From: Lichtheimia corymbifera B2541
Taxonomy: Eukaryota; Mucoromycota; Mucoromycetes; Mucorales; Lichtheimiaceae
Reading direction: 5' to 3'
Length of the DNA: 64,000 nucleotides
NCBI GenBank assembly: GCA_000697475.1
Contig: JNEU01000777.1
Span: 186,001-250,000, forward strand
The notes beneath the pieces were generated by a model. The model saw nothing but the letters and a program-made list of their open reading frames with translations, was not told where the DNA came from and did not search any database. Both the position numbers and the translations under genes were made by a program. Numbering within the stretch: position 1 is the stretch's first letter; each line of letters begins with the position of its first letter. Below, in pieces: positions 34,948 through 47,571 of the stretch.

Positions 34948-35570
34948 AATTGTCATAATGAAGTGTCGCGCCTTTATGAGAACAAAGTTGATCAGCATGG
35001 CCGAGAGGACCTTCTGACCAAGTTTCACGTTCGGGATGGACAATATCGGCGGGTGCGGTCCGTACATGTATCTATCTTTCCGTCCATACAGTTGGACGCT
35101 GCCATCCATGACTTCATAATGAAGCGTGGCATCTTTATGACGACGAAATTGCTCGTCGCGGTCGAAATTACCTTGCATGAAAGTTTCAGGCGCGAGATGG
35201 GCAATCTCAGGCTCAGGGAGCGTCGACCCTACTTTTGCCTATATTTGGGCTGGCCGGCATTCAAAATGTTCATAATGAACCATGCAGTTTTTAAATGAAT
35301 GAAGTTGATCAGCATGTGCGAGAGTGCTGTCTGAGCAAATCTCATGTTCGAAATGGGGAATCCCAAGAAACTACATAGTAATTGACTTTTTGATAAATCC
35401 GGTGCCTTCCCAATTTTCCTCCGTCATAGTCAATCCCCCATTATACCTTCCCATTCAAAATTTTCAAATGAAGCATGGCTTCTTTATTAAGACAAAGTTG
35501 ATCAGCATGACCAAGAGCATCTTGTGTGAAAGTTTTAGGTTGGAGAGGGCCAATCAAGGTCATGGATTCA
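34948..35570 (+). repeat. Direct repeat array 2, about four monomers
   Basis: Monomers begin near 34948, 35113, 35269 and 35461 and carry the same landmarks as array 1. The last two match the last two monomers of array 1 in order and spacing, so the array end plus the following block were duplicated together. Confidence 0.8.
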
Positions 35571-36460
35571 TTTATAGTGTACATGGATCTCTGATACAGT
35601 GTCTGATCTATTTAATTTCCACCTCTTCCAGTTTTAGCTTCTTCCCTTTTCCTCCTCCCATTCTCAACTGTTGCCCCATTCAAGTACAACTACAACTATA
35701 ACTGCAAACGATTGTCCTGCTTCAACCCATCATGTCAATCCTACAACTGTATTGATCCTATTGTCTTTGACTGAATGTGCAAGTCCATGGCGTGTGCACC
35801 ACACTACAACACCCACGTTTCTTGACACTGCACCTTCTTTTGTACACGACCAATCGTAACAACATTCATTCCAGCAGTTGCCATTGGTGAGGGGTTCACT
35901 TCAGTCTCAAGCTACTTGCAGCAGCAGCCTGCCTTACAGCATTCTTAACGTGGACAGCAGATAGCCATTGTATGGAAGCAGCTTTGTTTACATGCGGCAG
36001 TCTGCTTTGATACATACATGTTCCAATGGATGGGATGCCATATCAGCTATCAAGCACACTGCACTACAAGCAATCTTCAACGGGTTGAGCTGCGAAGGAA
36101 ACGACCAAGCATGATGTTGACCAACAGCAGGATGGAAAAGGAAGCATATCAGTAGCAACCACATGGCTATATTCAACCATACGTATTGGATTTGATGGAT
36201 GGATACAATAAATTGCAGTGATGAGATGTCCTGGAAAATTGCTCGGGCTACTTGTCGTGTTGTCAGCAGGAAGAATGGATCAAGTTACATGGATACGGTG
36301 GAGGATGACGGTGGATTGAATGGAATTGAAGGATGAAGGTGTTTACAGTCATGGATTGGAATACTCGAGTCAGTGCAACCATGGATGAAGGATGTTTATG
36401 ATGGCAGCAACCAAGAAGACAATGACACCAGTATCCCTGTTGCTTTTATGTAGTTCACCC
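35571..36460 (+). repeat. Duplicated block, copy 2
   Basis: Diverged copy of 31906-32900 at an offset of about 3.57-3.68 kb, the offset shrinking along the block because of deletions. The ORF homologous to that at 32614-32889 is interrupted by several stops, but CRVVSRKNG, TVEDDGGLNG and DGSNQEDNDTSIPVAFM can still be read in one frame. Confidence 0.75.
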
Positions 36461-37044
36461 ATACCTTATTCCAGTTTACGATGCTACTCCTTTATTGTAT
36501 ATACTTGATAAACATCCACGCTACTACCATATGCTATTATTCTTCGACTTTTTCATTGAATGAGAATAGTATTCAACATATCATTTGGAAGGGCATCTAC
36601 TATCATCTCATTTGTGCAAGATGTGGCACACTTGTTGAATGGGAGTGGATCGTTTATTGCTTATATGGAATATACTGACTGCATATTAAATTAGCATTCT
36701 TGCATAAATTAGGCGGGAAGACAAGTGGAGGATGTCGATCATGGCTGGAATCCAAGTGCTGAGTCAAGTGTGGCGTTTCACATGAATCCGCATGGATTCA
36801 GGTACTCACTTTGGTAAGCTCCAAAGGTCTGTGTGTTCTCAGCCCAAAAAAATGACGAGCAAAGAGAGCAAAAGGAACCAAACTCGGTGTAACATTTGCC
36901 TCGTTTTATTTTCTGCACTTTCTCTCAAGCACGACACACCCACACACATATTCACACCACGCACACAACCAACCCTCCTGTTGCTTTTCCACCCCTTGAC
37001 CATTCCTCTCTCTTGTCTCGTTTCCCGAGTTCCATTTCCTCCTA
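36461..37044. other. Intergenic, upstream of the transporter gene
   Basis: AT-rich (36480-36700), then pyrimidine/CA-rich leader (36930-37040). No gene seen. Confidence 0.4.
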
Positions 37045-39156
37045 ATGGCGCCCGTTCCTCACATGCGTGGCCCAGATGACGACCAAGACAAGCAAGCTTT
37101 GCTCCAAGACCATAAAACTGCAGCCGACTCGGATGACAATCGGTCAACGGATGACTACAACACTGAAATGAATACCAGGTCGTCAGCAACAACGAACGCG
37201 TCCAATAGAAACGAGGAACATGATGATGATGATACTACTGCTGCCGCAGCTACAGCAACCACCGAATATTATGATTCTTTTGATGTGGATGATTCAGAGA
37301 CAGCGTTGCTTCATGACAACCGCCCAAGGGACTTGAATGAGGCTGAAAATGCCGAGACTACTTACCGGTTACCATCCGAAGGAGGATCCGTATTTGCCAG
37401 CTTTGTAAGTATTGGGTAGTGGATAGTGTGTGTGTGTGTTCTTGTGGCTCATAGGGGAGGATGTGTCATGTTGTCTAACAAGAATAGCCACCATCTTATA
37501 GCTCAACATGTCAAACAGCATCATTGGTGCAGGAATCATTGGTCTTCCATTCTCATTCAAAGAAGCTGTAAGTATCGAAAAGGATCATATACGGGGTCCA
37601 TCTTTTAACGTGTGTCCTAGGGATTTGGTATGGGTCTGATACTCTTGATCATTCTTACGATCCTCGTGGGTAAGTTTAGCCGGCTTCTCTTTTTATGATA
37701 TCATTTGACCACACGAGACTCATACGCATGCCCACATTACAATAGATTGGACCGTTCGTCTTTTGATTTACAATGGCAAGTTATCTGGGCGACCCAATTA
37801 TCAAGATCTTCTCGAGTACGCCTTTGGCTGGCCAGGGCTATTGGCTATTTCTCTTGCACAATTTGTCTTTGCATTTGGTGGTAAGTGTAGCTTGTTATCT
37901 TCATCCCTATCATTTCTAATACTAATCTTCTTCATCGCATATAGCCATGTGTGCATATTGTGTTATTATTGGTAAGGGAACATGGAGGATGATTGGAAGA
38001 TGACATGTTGACACGTGACCCATTAGGTGATACGATCCCGCATGTTTTCCGATCTCTCGTTCCCAATATTGACACGCTGCCGTTTGTGTGGATCTTTGCC
38101 AACCGTCGACTCTGTATCACGTTTTTCACGGTATTGGTATCTTATCCACTTTCGCTCTACCGAGACATGTCAAAATTGGCAAAGACGAGTGGTTTGGCAC
38201 TGATTACCATTTTTGTTATTATCGTCAGTGTCTCACTGGAAGCGCCCAAGATGCCAGCTGAACTTCGAGGTGACCCTTCGTTGCGTTTTAGCTTTGCCAA
38301 CAATGAGATCATACAGGCTGTCGCAGTCATTAGTTTTGGTAAGAGAGATGATTTGGATTTGGGATTGGTATAATGCGGGAGAGAAAGAGAGAGAGCATGT
38401 ATCTAACACAACGTAGCCTTTGTTTGTCATCACAATAGCTTCATGATCTTTGGCTCATTACGGCAGCCGAGTATGAACCGGTTTGCCAAGGTGGCGCACT
38501 ACAGTATGGCACTTTCCTTCGTAACGTGCACGGTATTGGCACTTTCAGGCTACATGTCATTCACGGACAAGACCGCCGGTAAGTTGTGTGATAGGATGGA
38601 TCCATAAGCGAATGCGAATGACATGCTAATCACCTGGTTTAGGTAACATCCTCAATAATTTCCCGGCAGACAATACGTTGATCAATGTGGCACGGTTGGC
38701 ATTCGGCATGAACATGTTCACCACGCTTCCACTAGAAGCCTTTGTGTGTCGTGAGGTATAGGGAAAAATGGGAATCATATAGCTTTGTCTGACAAGGTTA
38801 TTGTGTGTATACAGGTATTGGAGATTTTATTCTGGTCATCGTCACCTCACAGCACCGTGCGACATGTAGTCATCACGACGTCCTTGGTGGGTGTATCACT
38901 CTTGATCTCCTTGTTGACCTGCAACCTCGGCATTGTATTGGAGCTGACGGGCGGTTTTTCGGCAACGATGCTCGCCTACATTCTCCCGCCACTATGCTAT
39001 CTCAAACTTGCCAAAGACTCCATATGGCAAATCAACAAAATTCCACATTGGGCTACACTGATATTTGGATTGGTGATTATGATATTCAGCACGTCTTTCA
39101 GCATACAAAAGGTCGTTCTTGGAACATCGGATCCGGGGCCAACCTGTGACCTCTGA
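37045..39156 (+). CDS. AVT/SLC38-type amino-acid transporter
   Basis: Nine exons, frame-checked: 37045-37404, 37502-37567, 37621-37669, 37746-37880, 37945-37971, 38027-38338, 38417-38578, 38643-38755 and 38815-39156, giving 521 residues. A hydrophilic, acidic N-tail of about 120 residues (DDD, Ala/Thr runs) precedes the first membrane helix, LNMSNSIIGAGIIGLPF, the signature of the AAAP/SLC38 family. More helices follow (GFGMGLILLIILTILV, LAISLAQFVFAFGAMCAYC, SGLALITIFVIIVSVS, GVSLLISLLTCNLGIVLEL, WATLIFGLVIMIFS), about 11 in total, with FVCHHNSF the usual conserved helix start. Members move amino acids across the vacuolar membrane, proton-coupled. Exon 5 is a 27-nt microexon. The cytosolic tail could be a regulatory site. 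Confidence 0.92.
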
Positions 39157-39755
39157 TAAGAGAGATCGAGCAACATCCATTCCCCTGTACTCTAGACGAA
39201 TTTACTTTTCTGTGTTATTATTATATGCATTATCATTGAGGAAAATGGATATTCATCATGCGCTGTCAAGTATGGATTACAAGACGTGAGGGTTATCATC
39301 AAGGCTGGTTGCTTAGTGCCGCAAGGAACTGGAATCTGGATCTGAGATAGTAGGAGGGGATGCAAGCAACTGGCAACTGTGATCATATGTGAGCGATGGA
39401 TTGGATGATGCTGTTATAGAAATCAATGAGGCAAGCGTATCTTTGGAAGAGAGAGATGTTCTTACGCATATGGAAAACGTATACAATCAATAAAGTTACT
39501 AGTAGAAAAACAAGACATGCTATTTTTTTGGGTTGCATATGGCGTGGCATGCATATGTAAAAATGTACACACATGGACAAGGGTAAAAACAAAAGAATAA
39601 ATGGCATAGCAAAAAGGTAGAAACAGGTTATGAGGGTGTGAATGATGTTAAGTTGAAGGGCAAGCAAGGGGAATAAAGGTATATACTTTGTGTTGCATAT
39701 GAGTGAATGGAAAACTGAATGACGAGAAAAGACAACAAGATGCACAATGACAGGG
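39157..39755. other. Convergent 3' flanks
   Basis: No gene seen between the transporter and CP2 stop codons; short ORFs are leucine/phenylalanine-rich shadows of AT-rich DNA. Confidence 0.4.
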
Positions 39756-42354
39756 TTATTGGAGCCAGAGTCTCACCGTACCATCGGCCTTGATGACCCA
39801 TTCAACAGTGAGCACGGTACCGTGAACAAAATCCTTTGCAACTACATCGTCATTCACTGATAATGCGGCCGAAAAATGAGATCGATTGCCATCGTTACTG
39901 GAGTTCCTGCGTGGAAATGAGGCCTTGTTGACCTGCTGGTTATTCAAAGAGGCCTTGGAAGGCCGCTGATGTCGCCATAATACTTCAGATACTTGGCTGT
40001 GGTGAAGTGAAAGTACTGGACATAGCTGAGCTACTAGCTCGTCAACCGTAGCTTCGCTGAGAACGACATGATGCTTGCTTGGTGCACCTTGATGAAATTG
40101 CTGATGTTGAGTAGTTTTGACGTGAATATACAATGAAATGTCTGCTATCTTATCACGTGAGCAACGCTTCTAGTTGTAAAATCAGCATTTGTTACATACC
40201 TGTCTTGCTATTAGTGTTAGTGCTGGGTGATGCAATGGTGGAATCATGCTGTGAATAGCTACGTTTACGGGTGTTGCGTTCTTGTGCATCGATTAATGGT
40301 GCATCCTCCACGGGGATGGTGCTGTTGTCATTGTCTTCAAGGGTCGACAAGCGAATAAATTCGCTATATGGCTTTGGTTGATGATAGGTGTTCCAAATAG
40401 GCTGCTGCTGTTGAGCATCATCTGCTTTATAGGTTGAAGCTTTTAATAAGCGTCGTGTTGTCCAAAGGGAAAGATGACTTCTTACCTCCGTAGACACGTT
40501 CCATGTGCCTGCTGATTTGTTTGGCATCGTCCTTGTTTTTACGCTCGGCACCCTACATATATAAACCCCCTTACATTAACAATCCAACTAACAACCCCTT
40601 TCTTTGCCCCATTATGTATATACGCATTTTGCCCCTTACGCACAGACAATTATGTGCGATGGTTACATACCTTGTCCCGAAAGAGTTTGATTTTGCAGTA
40701 GGATTGTTCCACATACATATCTCCGCCTTCTTCGACTGACACAACGCGAGTCTCCATTTGTGCTCGTAATGGGATTCCTTTTACGCCCTTGATACGTGAA
40801 AAATCAGTCGACAGGCAATTGAATCGGATGTTAAGCTTGGCACTGCCGGTCCAGTCAAATGTGATACGATCAAAACTTGGATACCGCACATTATGGATCC
40901 CCATCGATTGACGCTCATCTAAATTTTTTGGTGTTATCATTTTATGCTACGTGTATCACTTTTCGACTCCTCTATATCTACCGCCCCCTACTTACCTAAA
41001 GACATCACACGAGCAGTAGATGGTTCTTTCTGCTGACCGAGCCAAAATTTCCAGTAGTTGAGCGCAACTTTGCGATGTGATGGTTCATGGAACATGATGA
41101 TGAAAGTGCTAGTAATGAGCTGATCCGTATCATACACATCTTGTAGATGGATGCTGTAAGATTGACCTCGATTAAGATATGTTGTCGGTGACCCATCACT
41201 GATCTGGGTAGCTGCTGTCGGTGCTATTATTATATAACACACCCGCACAGCAAAGGCATTGTACAGTGAGTATTAAATGACCACGATCCTTGCTATTCTT
41301 TCTTACCTTTAAGCACAATCCGAAATTGCAATGCTTCTTTGCTATTATAACACCCGCATATACTTTTTTAGTGTCTCTATTATGATGTGACAGATGTGGC
41401 AAGAAGAACCTACATGTCTGAATTTGAATGATTGTGCAAGGTTGATCCCGGAAGAGCGGAAGCAGGTCCCGCTATGGTTGCCGATGGTGTTACCATGGGT
41501 CTCGCAGTAGGTTGTAGTGGATGTTGTGGTATGGATGTTGTTGTTGTTGTTGACATCATTTCGGCATCCGTGTGCGAAGATGATATGCAAGCCGATGTCG
41601 CCAATGTCATACTATGCATCATGCTGTTTGCAGGGGTTGATACTGGTGCCGCTGTTGCTGCTGTTGTTGCGACCACCGATGCCATGTTATTATTACAAGC
41701 ATCCCCACCATTGCTGACACCGCTTGAGATCATGATAGGCGATTGCTGTATATATTCACCAGCAGAGTTGTTGTATGACATTTGATGCCGGCATTGTTTT
41801 TTGGTGACAATACAAGAAGGATCGTATGGTGGTGTTGCGGAGCTACCATTAGAGGCAAAGGTAGAGGACAGTAAACAAAACGTGCGCTGCGGTGACACGA
41901 GGCTGTCATCGGAATAGCATCCGTTGCTAGCAGAGCCTATCATGCCCATGATCGGGTCATGCCCCATTCCCGTGCCGTTCCATACGACTGGCATCCTATT
42001 ACTGCATTGCTCTCGCATCATGTTGATGTCCGCTGGTGGTTTAAAGTAATCTTCTTCAGACGCGACAACACTTGGTGTAAGCAACATGGATGATGATGAT
42101 GATGTCGTTATTGCTGATGGGTCACCGAATTGTGGATAAAGACCATTGTCCGCAGTGATCGGTGTCATCATTGTATTAACTTCTGTACCATAGGAAAGGT
42201 GCTGTTGCTGCATATCCATGGGCAATGATGCATACATTGGTGTGGCTAATGGTGGTGGGGAAGATAAAGATGTCGTTGTTGGCATGACCCAACCGTCATT
42301 TGACAGCTGCTGTAGTTGGTGCTGCTGTTGATGATGGTGGTGGTGATTATCCAT
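39756..42354 (-). CDS. CP2/Grainyhead-family transcription factor
   Basis: Exon 1, 41414-42354, starts MDNHHHHHQQQ (alternative start 42393) and encodes a disordered Gln/His/Ser region of about 314 residues. Exons 41307-41341, 40996-41223, 40671-40920 and 40486-40552 encode the DNA-binding CP2 domain: EALQFRIVLKAPTAA, TYLNRGQSYSIHL, ITSTFIIMFHEPSHRK, NYWKFWLGQQ, DERQSMGIHNV, KLNIRFNCLSTDFSRIKGVK, then YCKIKLFRDKGAERKNKDDA. The order and the STDFS-x-KGVKG and KGAERK motifs are diagnostic of the CP2/LSF/Grainyhead family. C-terminal exons to 39756 include a helix LSEATVDELVAQLCPVLSL resembling the family's oligomerisation region. In fungi such factors affect cell-wall and spore separation. Later exon edges are approximate. 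Confidence 0.9.
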
Positions 42355-44662
42355 GCTGGTATTTCTGCATATGCAAGAGAAAGAAAGGAACATGAATAGG
42401 ATGTCCTGACGTGGTAATCCCGATTATGACAGTGATTGTTTTGTCTTACTTGGATGATGCTTCACAAGGCACGTAATACGACGTGGCGGTGATGGTGTTG
42501 TTGATGCAGTCTGTGTGGAATAGCATATGCAAAGCACACACACTCTCACACGTATACACGCAGCTGTTGTAGAAAGGGAAAAAAGTTTCAAGAAGGAAAA
42601 AGATGTGGATTCAATCTTCAGATCGTTTTATACTACTGCACATTCCCCCATCCCGGGTACCAAACACACACACGACACGCACACATATACACACACAACC
42701 TCTCTCTATTCTTTTTTTTCATGCTCCCCCACCCCCGGTTATCTCCTTGTCCCACCATAATCTTCACCGGGCAATCGGTATTATGTTCTTGGTTTGGATA
42801 GTTTCCTGAACGGAAATGCCTACACAATTAGGTCATCGTTGATGTATACGCGTATGAGCGTGGGGTCAAATAAAGCTGTACAAGGAAGGAGGTGGGATGA
42901 AGATGATGCTATGCACAAGCTGGGGGAGGTTGAGGATGAGGGGCGGGGGCTAAAGACGATGATCGCAATACGAAACAAAAGAAATGAGGAGAAGGGTCTC
43001 GTTCGCTCTCTCTCTTTCTCCGAGAACAAAGAATGTTTTTGTTACTGGAACCATTTTGCATGAGCTCCCAATAAGAGTAGAGGACCCCACATTACTATTC
43101 TTTTGACCCATAGCATTTTTCCCTTGTTATAGCTTTTCTCCATAAGGAGCACGACAACAACAAGCTTCCGACAAGAGGAGTGTCAATAAAATAAAATTGT
43201 TATGCATCACAATTCACAAAGCATTGGTATCGTTTCAGCTTAGGTAGCACATGTCCTTCGTAGAGAACGAATCATTATTGATGTCTACTCTTCAACATGC
43301 TACTTACAGCCGCATCTACACGAGGGGATCTGCAAAGAAAGGGACCCTATTCTTTGACCTAAAGTATCGTATTGTCAAATCGAAGATTAGTATACTGCGT
43401 ATGGGCGGGGAACTCCTGAACGACATAGCAGCGCCCCTAAATAAGGTAAATGCCTATGTGATAAGTAATGCTATCCCTGGCTACTCAAGCATGCATCCTT
43501 TGTTTATCACCAGTGATTAGCAGCATTATGCTTTGCACCATTGGACAAAGATGACAAAAAGGCGCTTCTTCGTGCACAGCGATCTCAACAATGAATCAAC
43601 CCAAGGAGATCAAAAGGAGTGCATGATGCTGCACATCCCTGTATCTGTGATTCTTCTCCTTTGCTCCCCCACACATATTAACACATCATGTACCCAGATG
43701 TCTCTTGCATTCTTGATTCTTTAAGAAAGCCTTTTTCATTGGACATGACAAAGGAGTTGACAATGGGCATCAATGAACCCTGACCGAAAAATGATCCCTG
43801 GGGATTTGCATATACATCTTTCCATCATCTAAAATTATTCTGATCTACCAACATAGTGCTATCATTGCTCAACAATGCTCCCTGATCTTTTTATATATAC
43901 AATGATCCCAACCATTACATATTCTACTATGGGGATATTTCTCACCATTGCCATTATACAAAAAAGGGAAATGTGATACGCATCTTTGTGCGCACGCCTA
44001 TACTGCAGGTTCAGTGGATGACATCGGCATGAATAAAGTAATGCATTTTGTGACGATAGTAAACCTCCTCTCTTTTTTATCATCAGTAATAGCCTGTTGT
44101 CAATGCATCCTTGAAGAGATGTTACTAGAGCATCCATACACACTTTATCACGAATGCTTATAATCCTTTGAATGATCAACAACACGCTCGTGTACATGTT
44201 CCATCTTGTAATGTGAGCACATGCTGTATCCCCGACGTCATTGTGATGATCCTTTTCCCCTTTCATAGATTATGTATCCAATTCATCATTGAAACAAGCA
44301 AGCTGTATGCAATCATTGGCCTCTAATATGCATGTGAAGAAGTGTATTACACGTAACCGAGATGTCACCGATCGATAAACCGACCCAATTTGACGTCGAT
44401 GTGAAGGAGAGAGAGAAAGAAAGAGATAAAGAGAGAGAGAAGCGAAAGAAAAAGGGGGGATGTGCATACATTCTTTTTTCTTTGCCTCTCTCTCTCTATC
44501 ACTTTCTTTTGTCTCTTTGCCTATCCATTCTTCTTTGTTCTTGGACAACCCCCTTTTTATTCTCTCCTTTGGACTCCTTTTTTCTTGGATTGTCTCCTCT
44601 GACGCGATACTAGGTGACCCTTGTTGTAGCGTCAACACATTATCCACCATCACAAGATACAC
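42355..44662. other. Long intergenic region, no gene supported
   Basis: About 2.3 kb. The part next to the CP2 gene (42400-42760) is CA/CT-rich and probably its promoter. A frame at 43251-43520 (MSFVENESLLMSTLQ) is unrecognised. A GA-rich purine tract at 44405-44455 and CT-rich DNA from 44470 to 44600 precede the hydrolase gene. Confidence 0.4.
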
Positions 44663-46199
44663 ATGATGTTGAAGGACAATGATGTATTCATTCAAACATG
44701 TACGCTAAGCTATTGCTGCAATACGTCACTCGTCAAGGCTGCTGCTATCTTGAAGAGCACCACCACCTCGCTTGGCACCGTGGATGAGATCAAACCAGTG
44801 AATGGAACGGGGCAGTTGACCCAGGACGTGTACAACACTGTATGGGGAGTACCGCATGGAATACGACGATGGATTGAAGCCATGTGGGCGCATGTTGTGA
44901 ACGACGACTCTTCCAATATACGACCTAGATGGGATATGAAAACAGCCTTGCTTGTCACAGCACTACAAACCATGCGAGATCAATCACTCACTTGCAGTCT
45001 CCAATTTTGGCGTATGGGTTTGAATCAATTACGCTGGATATGCACTCCTCCAAGTGATGCCATCATTGTGCCCTTTGCTATTTCCGTGCATTCGAGAGGA
45101 CTACCGGGGATACTCAAGGACGTCGATCAACAAGAAAATGGCGCTCGTATCATTGAAGCTGAATGGGTCAAGGCACCAACATGTTCAACAACTATTGACC
45201 AACAAGATCAGTATCCATATAAACGCTTCTGGCATCGATATCTTCCGTACTCACGTCCTGAGCTGTTGTCCCCAACATGCAGCACCACGAGTAGTAATGC
45301 AAAGGAAGAAAAGGTCGTGCTGTTCATTCATGGCGGTGGTTACGTTGCAATGAGCTGCGAGACGCATCGCTACTTGACATACAAGATTAGCAAAGCCACT
45401 GGTCGTAATGTACTTGGTAAGTTTGACAAAGCTGTATACCTTTGACGAGTATTGACGCGGGAAGAGATAGCTTTCAATTACAGGCTCGCACCCGAAGTCA
45501 AATTCCCAGGGGCTTTGTACGACACAGTGCAAGCATACCTTCATCTAATTGACGATTTGCATATGGATCCGAAGCATATTACAATCATGGGTGATTCTGC
45601 TGGTGGAGGTCTTTGTATGGCATTATCCTTGTATTTGCGTGATCATGGAGCACCCTTGCCTGAAGCCATGGTACTATTATCAGTTGAGTAATAATTCTGC
45701 TACACGTGGCATCCCTCCCAAGCTGACAATGATAAATTATATACATAGCCATGGGTCGATTTGACATTTGGATTTCCAAGCTGGGCGAATGCTGAAGCAC
45801 ACGATTGTCTGCCACCAAAACCTGCTTGTTGGGACAAGAACCCTGCGATGCTCTATTTGGGAAAGGAAAATCATGAAAAGTTATGTCGACATCCATACGT
45901 CTCGCCTATCTACGCATCCAATTTCAACGATCTACCAACGACTCTGATCCAGTCAGGCGGATGCGAGGCACTTCGTGACGAAATTGTGGAACTGGTTCGG
46001 AAGCTTAAAGATTCTCGGATGTCCACCATTGTGCAACATGAACAATACGAGGTAACCTTTGACGATGATTCTCCTTTTGCTCTTGGTTATTGAATCCTTT
46101 TATTCATACTAGGACATGCCCCATGTATTTCAATTGTTCCCTTTATCCCAGAGCCAAAAAGCTATCGACAGTATTGGTCGCTTTGTTAGATCATTATAG
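44663..46199 (+). CDS. Alpha/beta hydrolase, hormone-sensitive-lipase type
   Basis: Four exons, frame-checked: 44663-45416, 45471-45682, 45749-46051 and 46113-46199, giving 451 residues. Motifs are HGGGYVAMSCETHR (oxyanion hole), FNYRLAPEVKFPGAL, GDSAGGG with the nucleophile serine, PTTLIQSGGCEALRDE with the probable acid Asp and MPHVFQLFP with the catalytic His. These define the HSL (GDSAGG) esterase/lipase family. The first 200 residues are poorly conserved and include a hydrophobic-amphipathic part (RRWIEAMWAHVV) and possibly a membrane-associating helix near FWRMGLNQLRWI. Substrate could be steryl or acyl esters; this is not determined by sequence. Start could be either of the tandem ATG codons at 44663 and 44666. 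Confidence 0.9.
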
Positions 46200-47571
46200 T
46201 ATAGCGTAGTAGAGACATGATGGCTACACCAACATAAAAAGGAAAAGATCGCTGTGTTGTTTTCGGCAAAGCCGAGATGTGTTCCGAGACTTTTGTGTTA
46301 TTTCTGCGCTGTGAGAGTGTACGTGAGCGAGTAATAATTACCGCCAAACATATCGAATGTTATTCATCCATCCAAAAAAAGAGACAAAAGATGCATCGTC
46401 ATGCGGATAATAATTGTCCTTTGCTCATTCTTCATTGGCTCCCCCACTTATCATTCAACAATTTCCTCAAGCGGATAAGCCGAAGACGTGGTAAAAAAAG
46501 AAAAGAAAATGATGGTAATGGTGGGTGTTTTATGGATCATGGGGCCAGATTGCTTTTTCAAGTGTGAAGGTTTTGTTGGTCGTTGCGTTGGATGACTGGG
46601 GAAAAAAGTAGGCTCAGCATGTATTTGCCTATGATTCTTTCCCACAAGGCGTATCATGGGAAGAGTACAACATGTACGATTGGCTACTTCAACTCCATGT
46701 GCACGTCGTTAATCTGTCAGATTGCCACGTTACTTGATGCTCACCTTGTATACTGCCCATTGTTTTAGAAGGGATAAAAATGACGGTGAGCAGTGTGTGT
46801 GTGCATATGTCAGCTGTTGTGCGTATTGTTGGATAGAAAATAGAGCAATGATGAAACGTGCAGCCTGCAGCCGATCCCATTTTGTCATGCATAAGAGATG
46901 CGTCAGGTTTGCCAATGGGCAGGGATCTTGTAGATAGAGCACTTTTGGTGTGTGAAAGGTTCCTGACGGGCGAGTATCGCCGATGTTGTACAGCAGGCTG
47001 CAATAAAAGATGCCTATGTGAGATAGCAAGCAGCAATGTGCATGTATGTATGTATACACCAGAGTTTAATGGAAATGTCACGTCTGTGTAGGCTGTCCTT
47101 CCTCACATGGCATCAATGATGTCCTATCGGGTCACACGCGCGGAACGAGCAATACCGAGATATGCTGTTTCATCCTTGAACAGGGTGCGTTGATTTGACA
47201 AAAACCGACTAGCCCGTGCGTTGCAAATATTCTTGGAAAGAACGCCTTCTGGATCACTCTTTTTATTTCTTCGAGCTTTATGTACCCTCATTCTTTGCCC
47301 ATTGTTGGCAACAAAAGTGAAAAAAAAGAGGGAGTTGCTGCTGCCAGCAAAGATTTGGTCACCACTCTCCTTATAGCTCCGTGTACAGGTGATCGTGTAC
47401 AGCCAAGCCGAGATGGGATATACGCAAGAGGGACCCACATAAACAATTGCTTTTCTCTGTTGTATGCGTGTACCACGTCAAAATAGCGTTTGTTTATAAA
47501 GGCCTGAGCTTTCACATCAACAGCTGCTTTTTCCTTTCTTTTTCTCTCTTCCTTGCTCTTTTATCCCACTT
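46200..47571. other. Intergenic region, promoter of the zinc-finger gene
   Basis: No supported gene. A TATA-like TTTATAAAGG at 47493-47502 lies about 70 bp before the zinc-finger start, followed by a CT-rich leader. Confidence 0.4.
47493..47502 (+). promoter_or_regulatory. Probable TATA box of the C2H2 gene
   Basis: TTTATAAAGG about 70 bp upstream of the start codon at 47572, before a pyrimidine-rich leader. Inferred from position and sequence only. Confidence 0.45.

Noticed and set aside
31047..35570. CRISPR-like array
   Set aside because: Eukaryotic context; monomers are long and diverged, with non-uniform spacers and no cas genes.
31047..36460. LTR retrotransposon with the duplicated blocks as LTRs
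   Set aside because: No reverse transcriptase, integrase or gag frame between them, no TG...CA ends or primer-binding site recognised, and the blocks are strongly diverged.
43251..43520. 89-residue ORF in the 42.4-44.6 kb gap
   Set aside because: No domain, no supporting splice sites or promoter; treated as chance.
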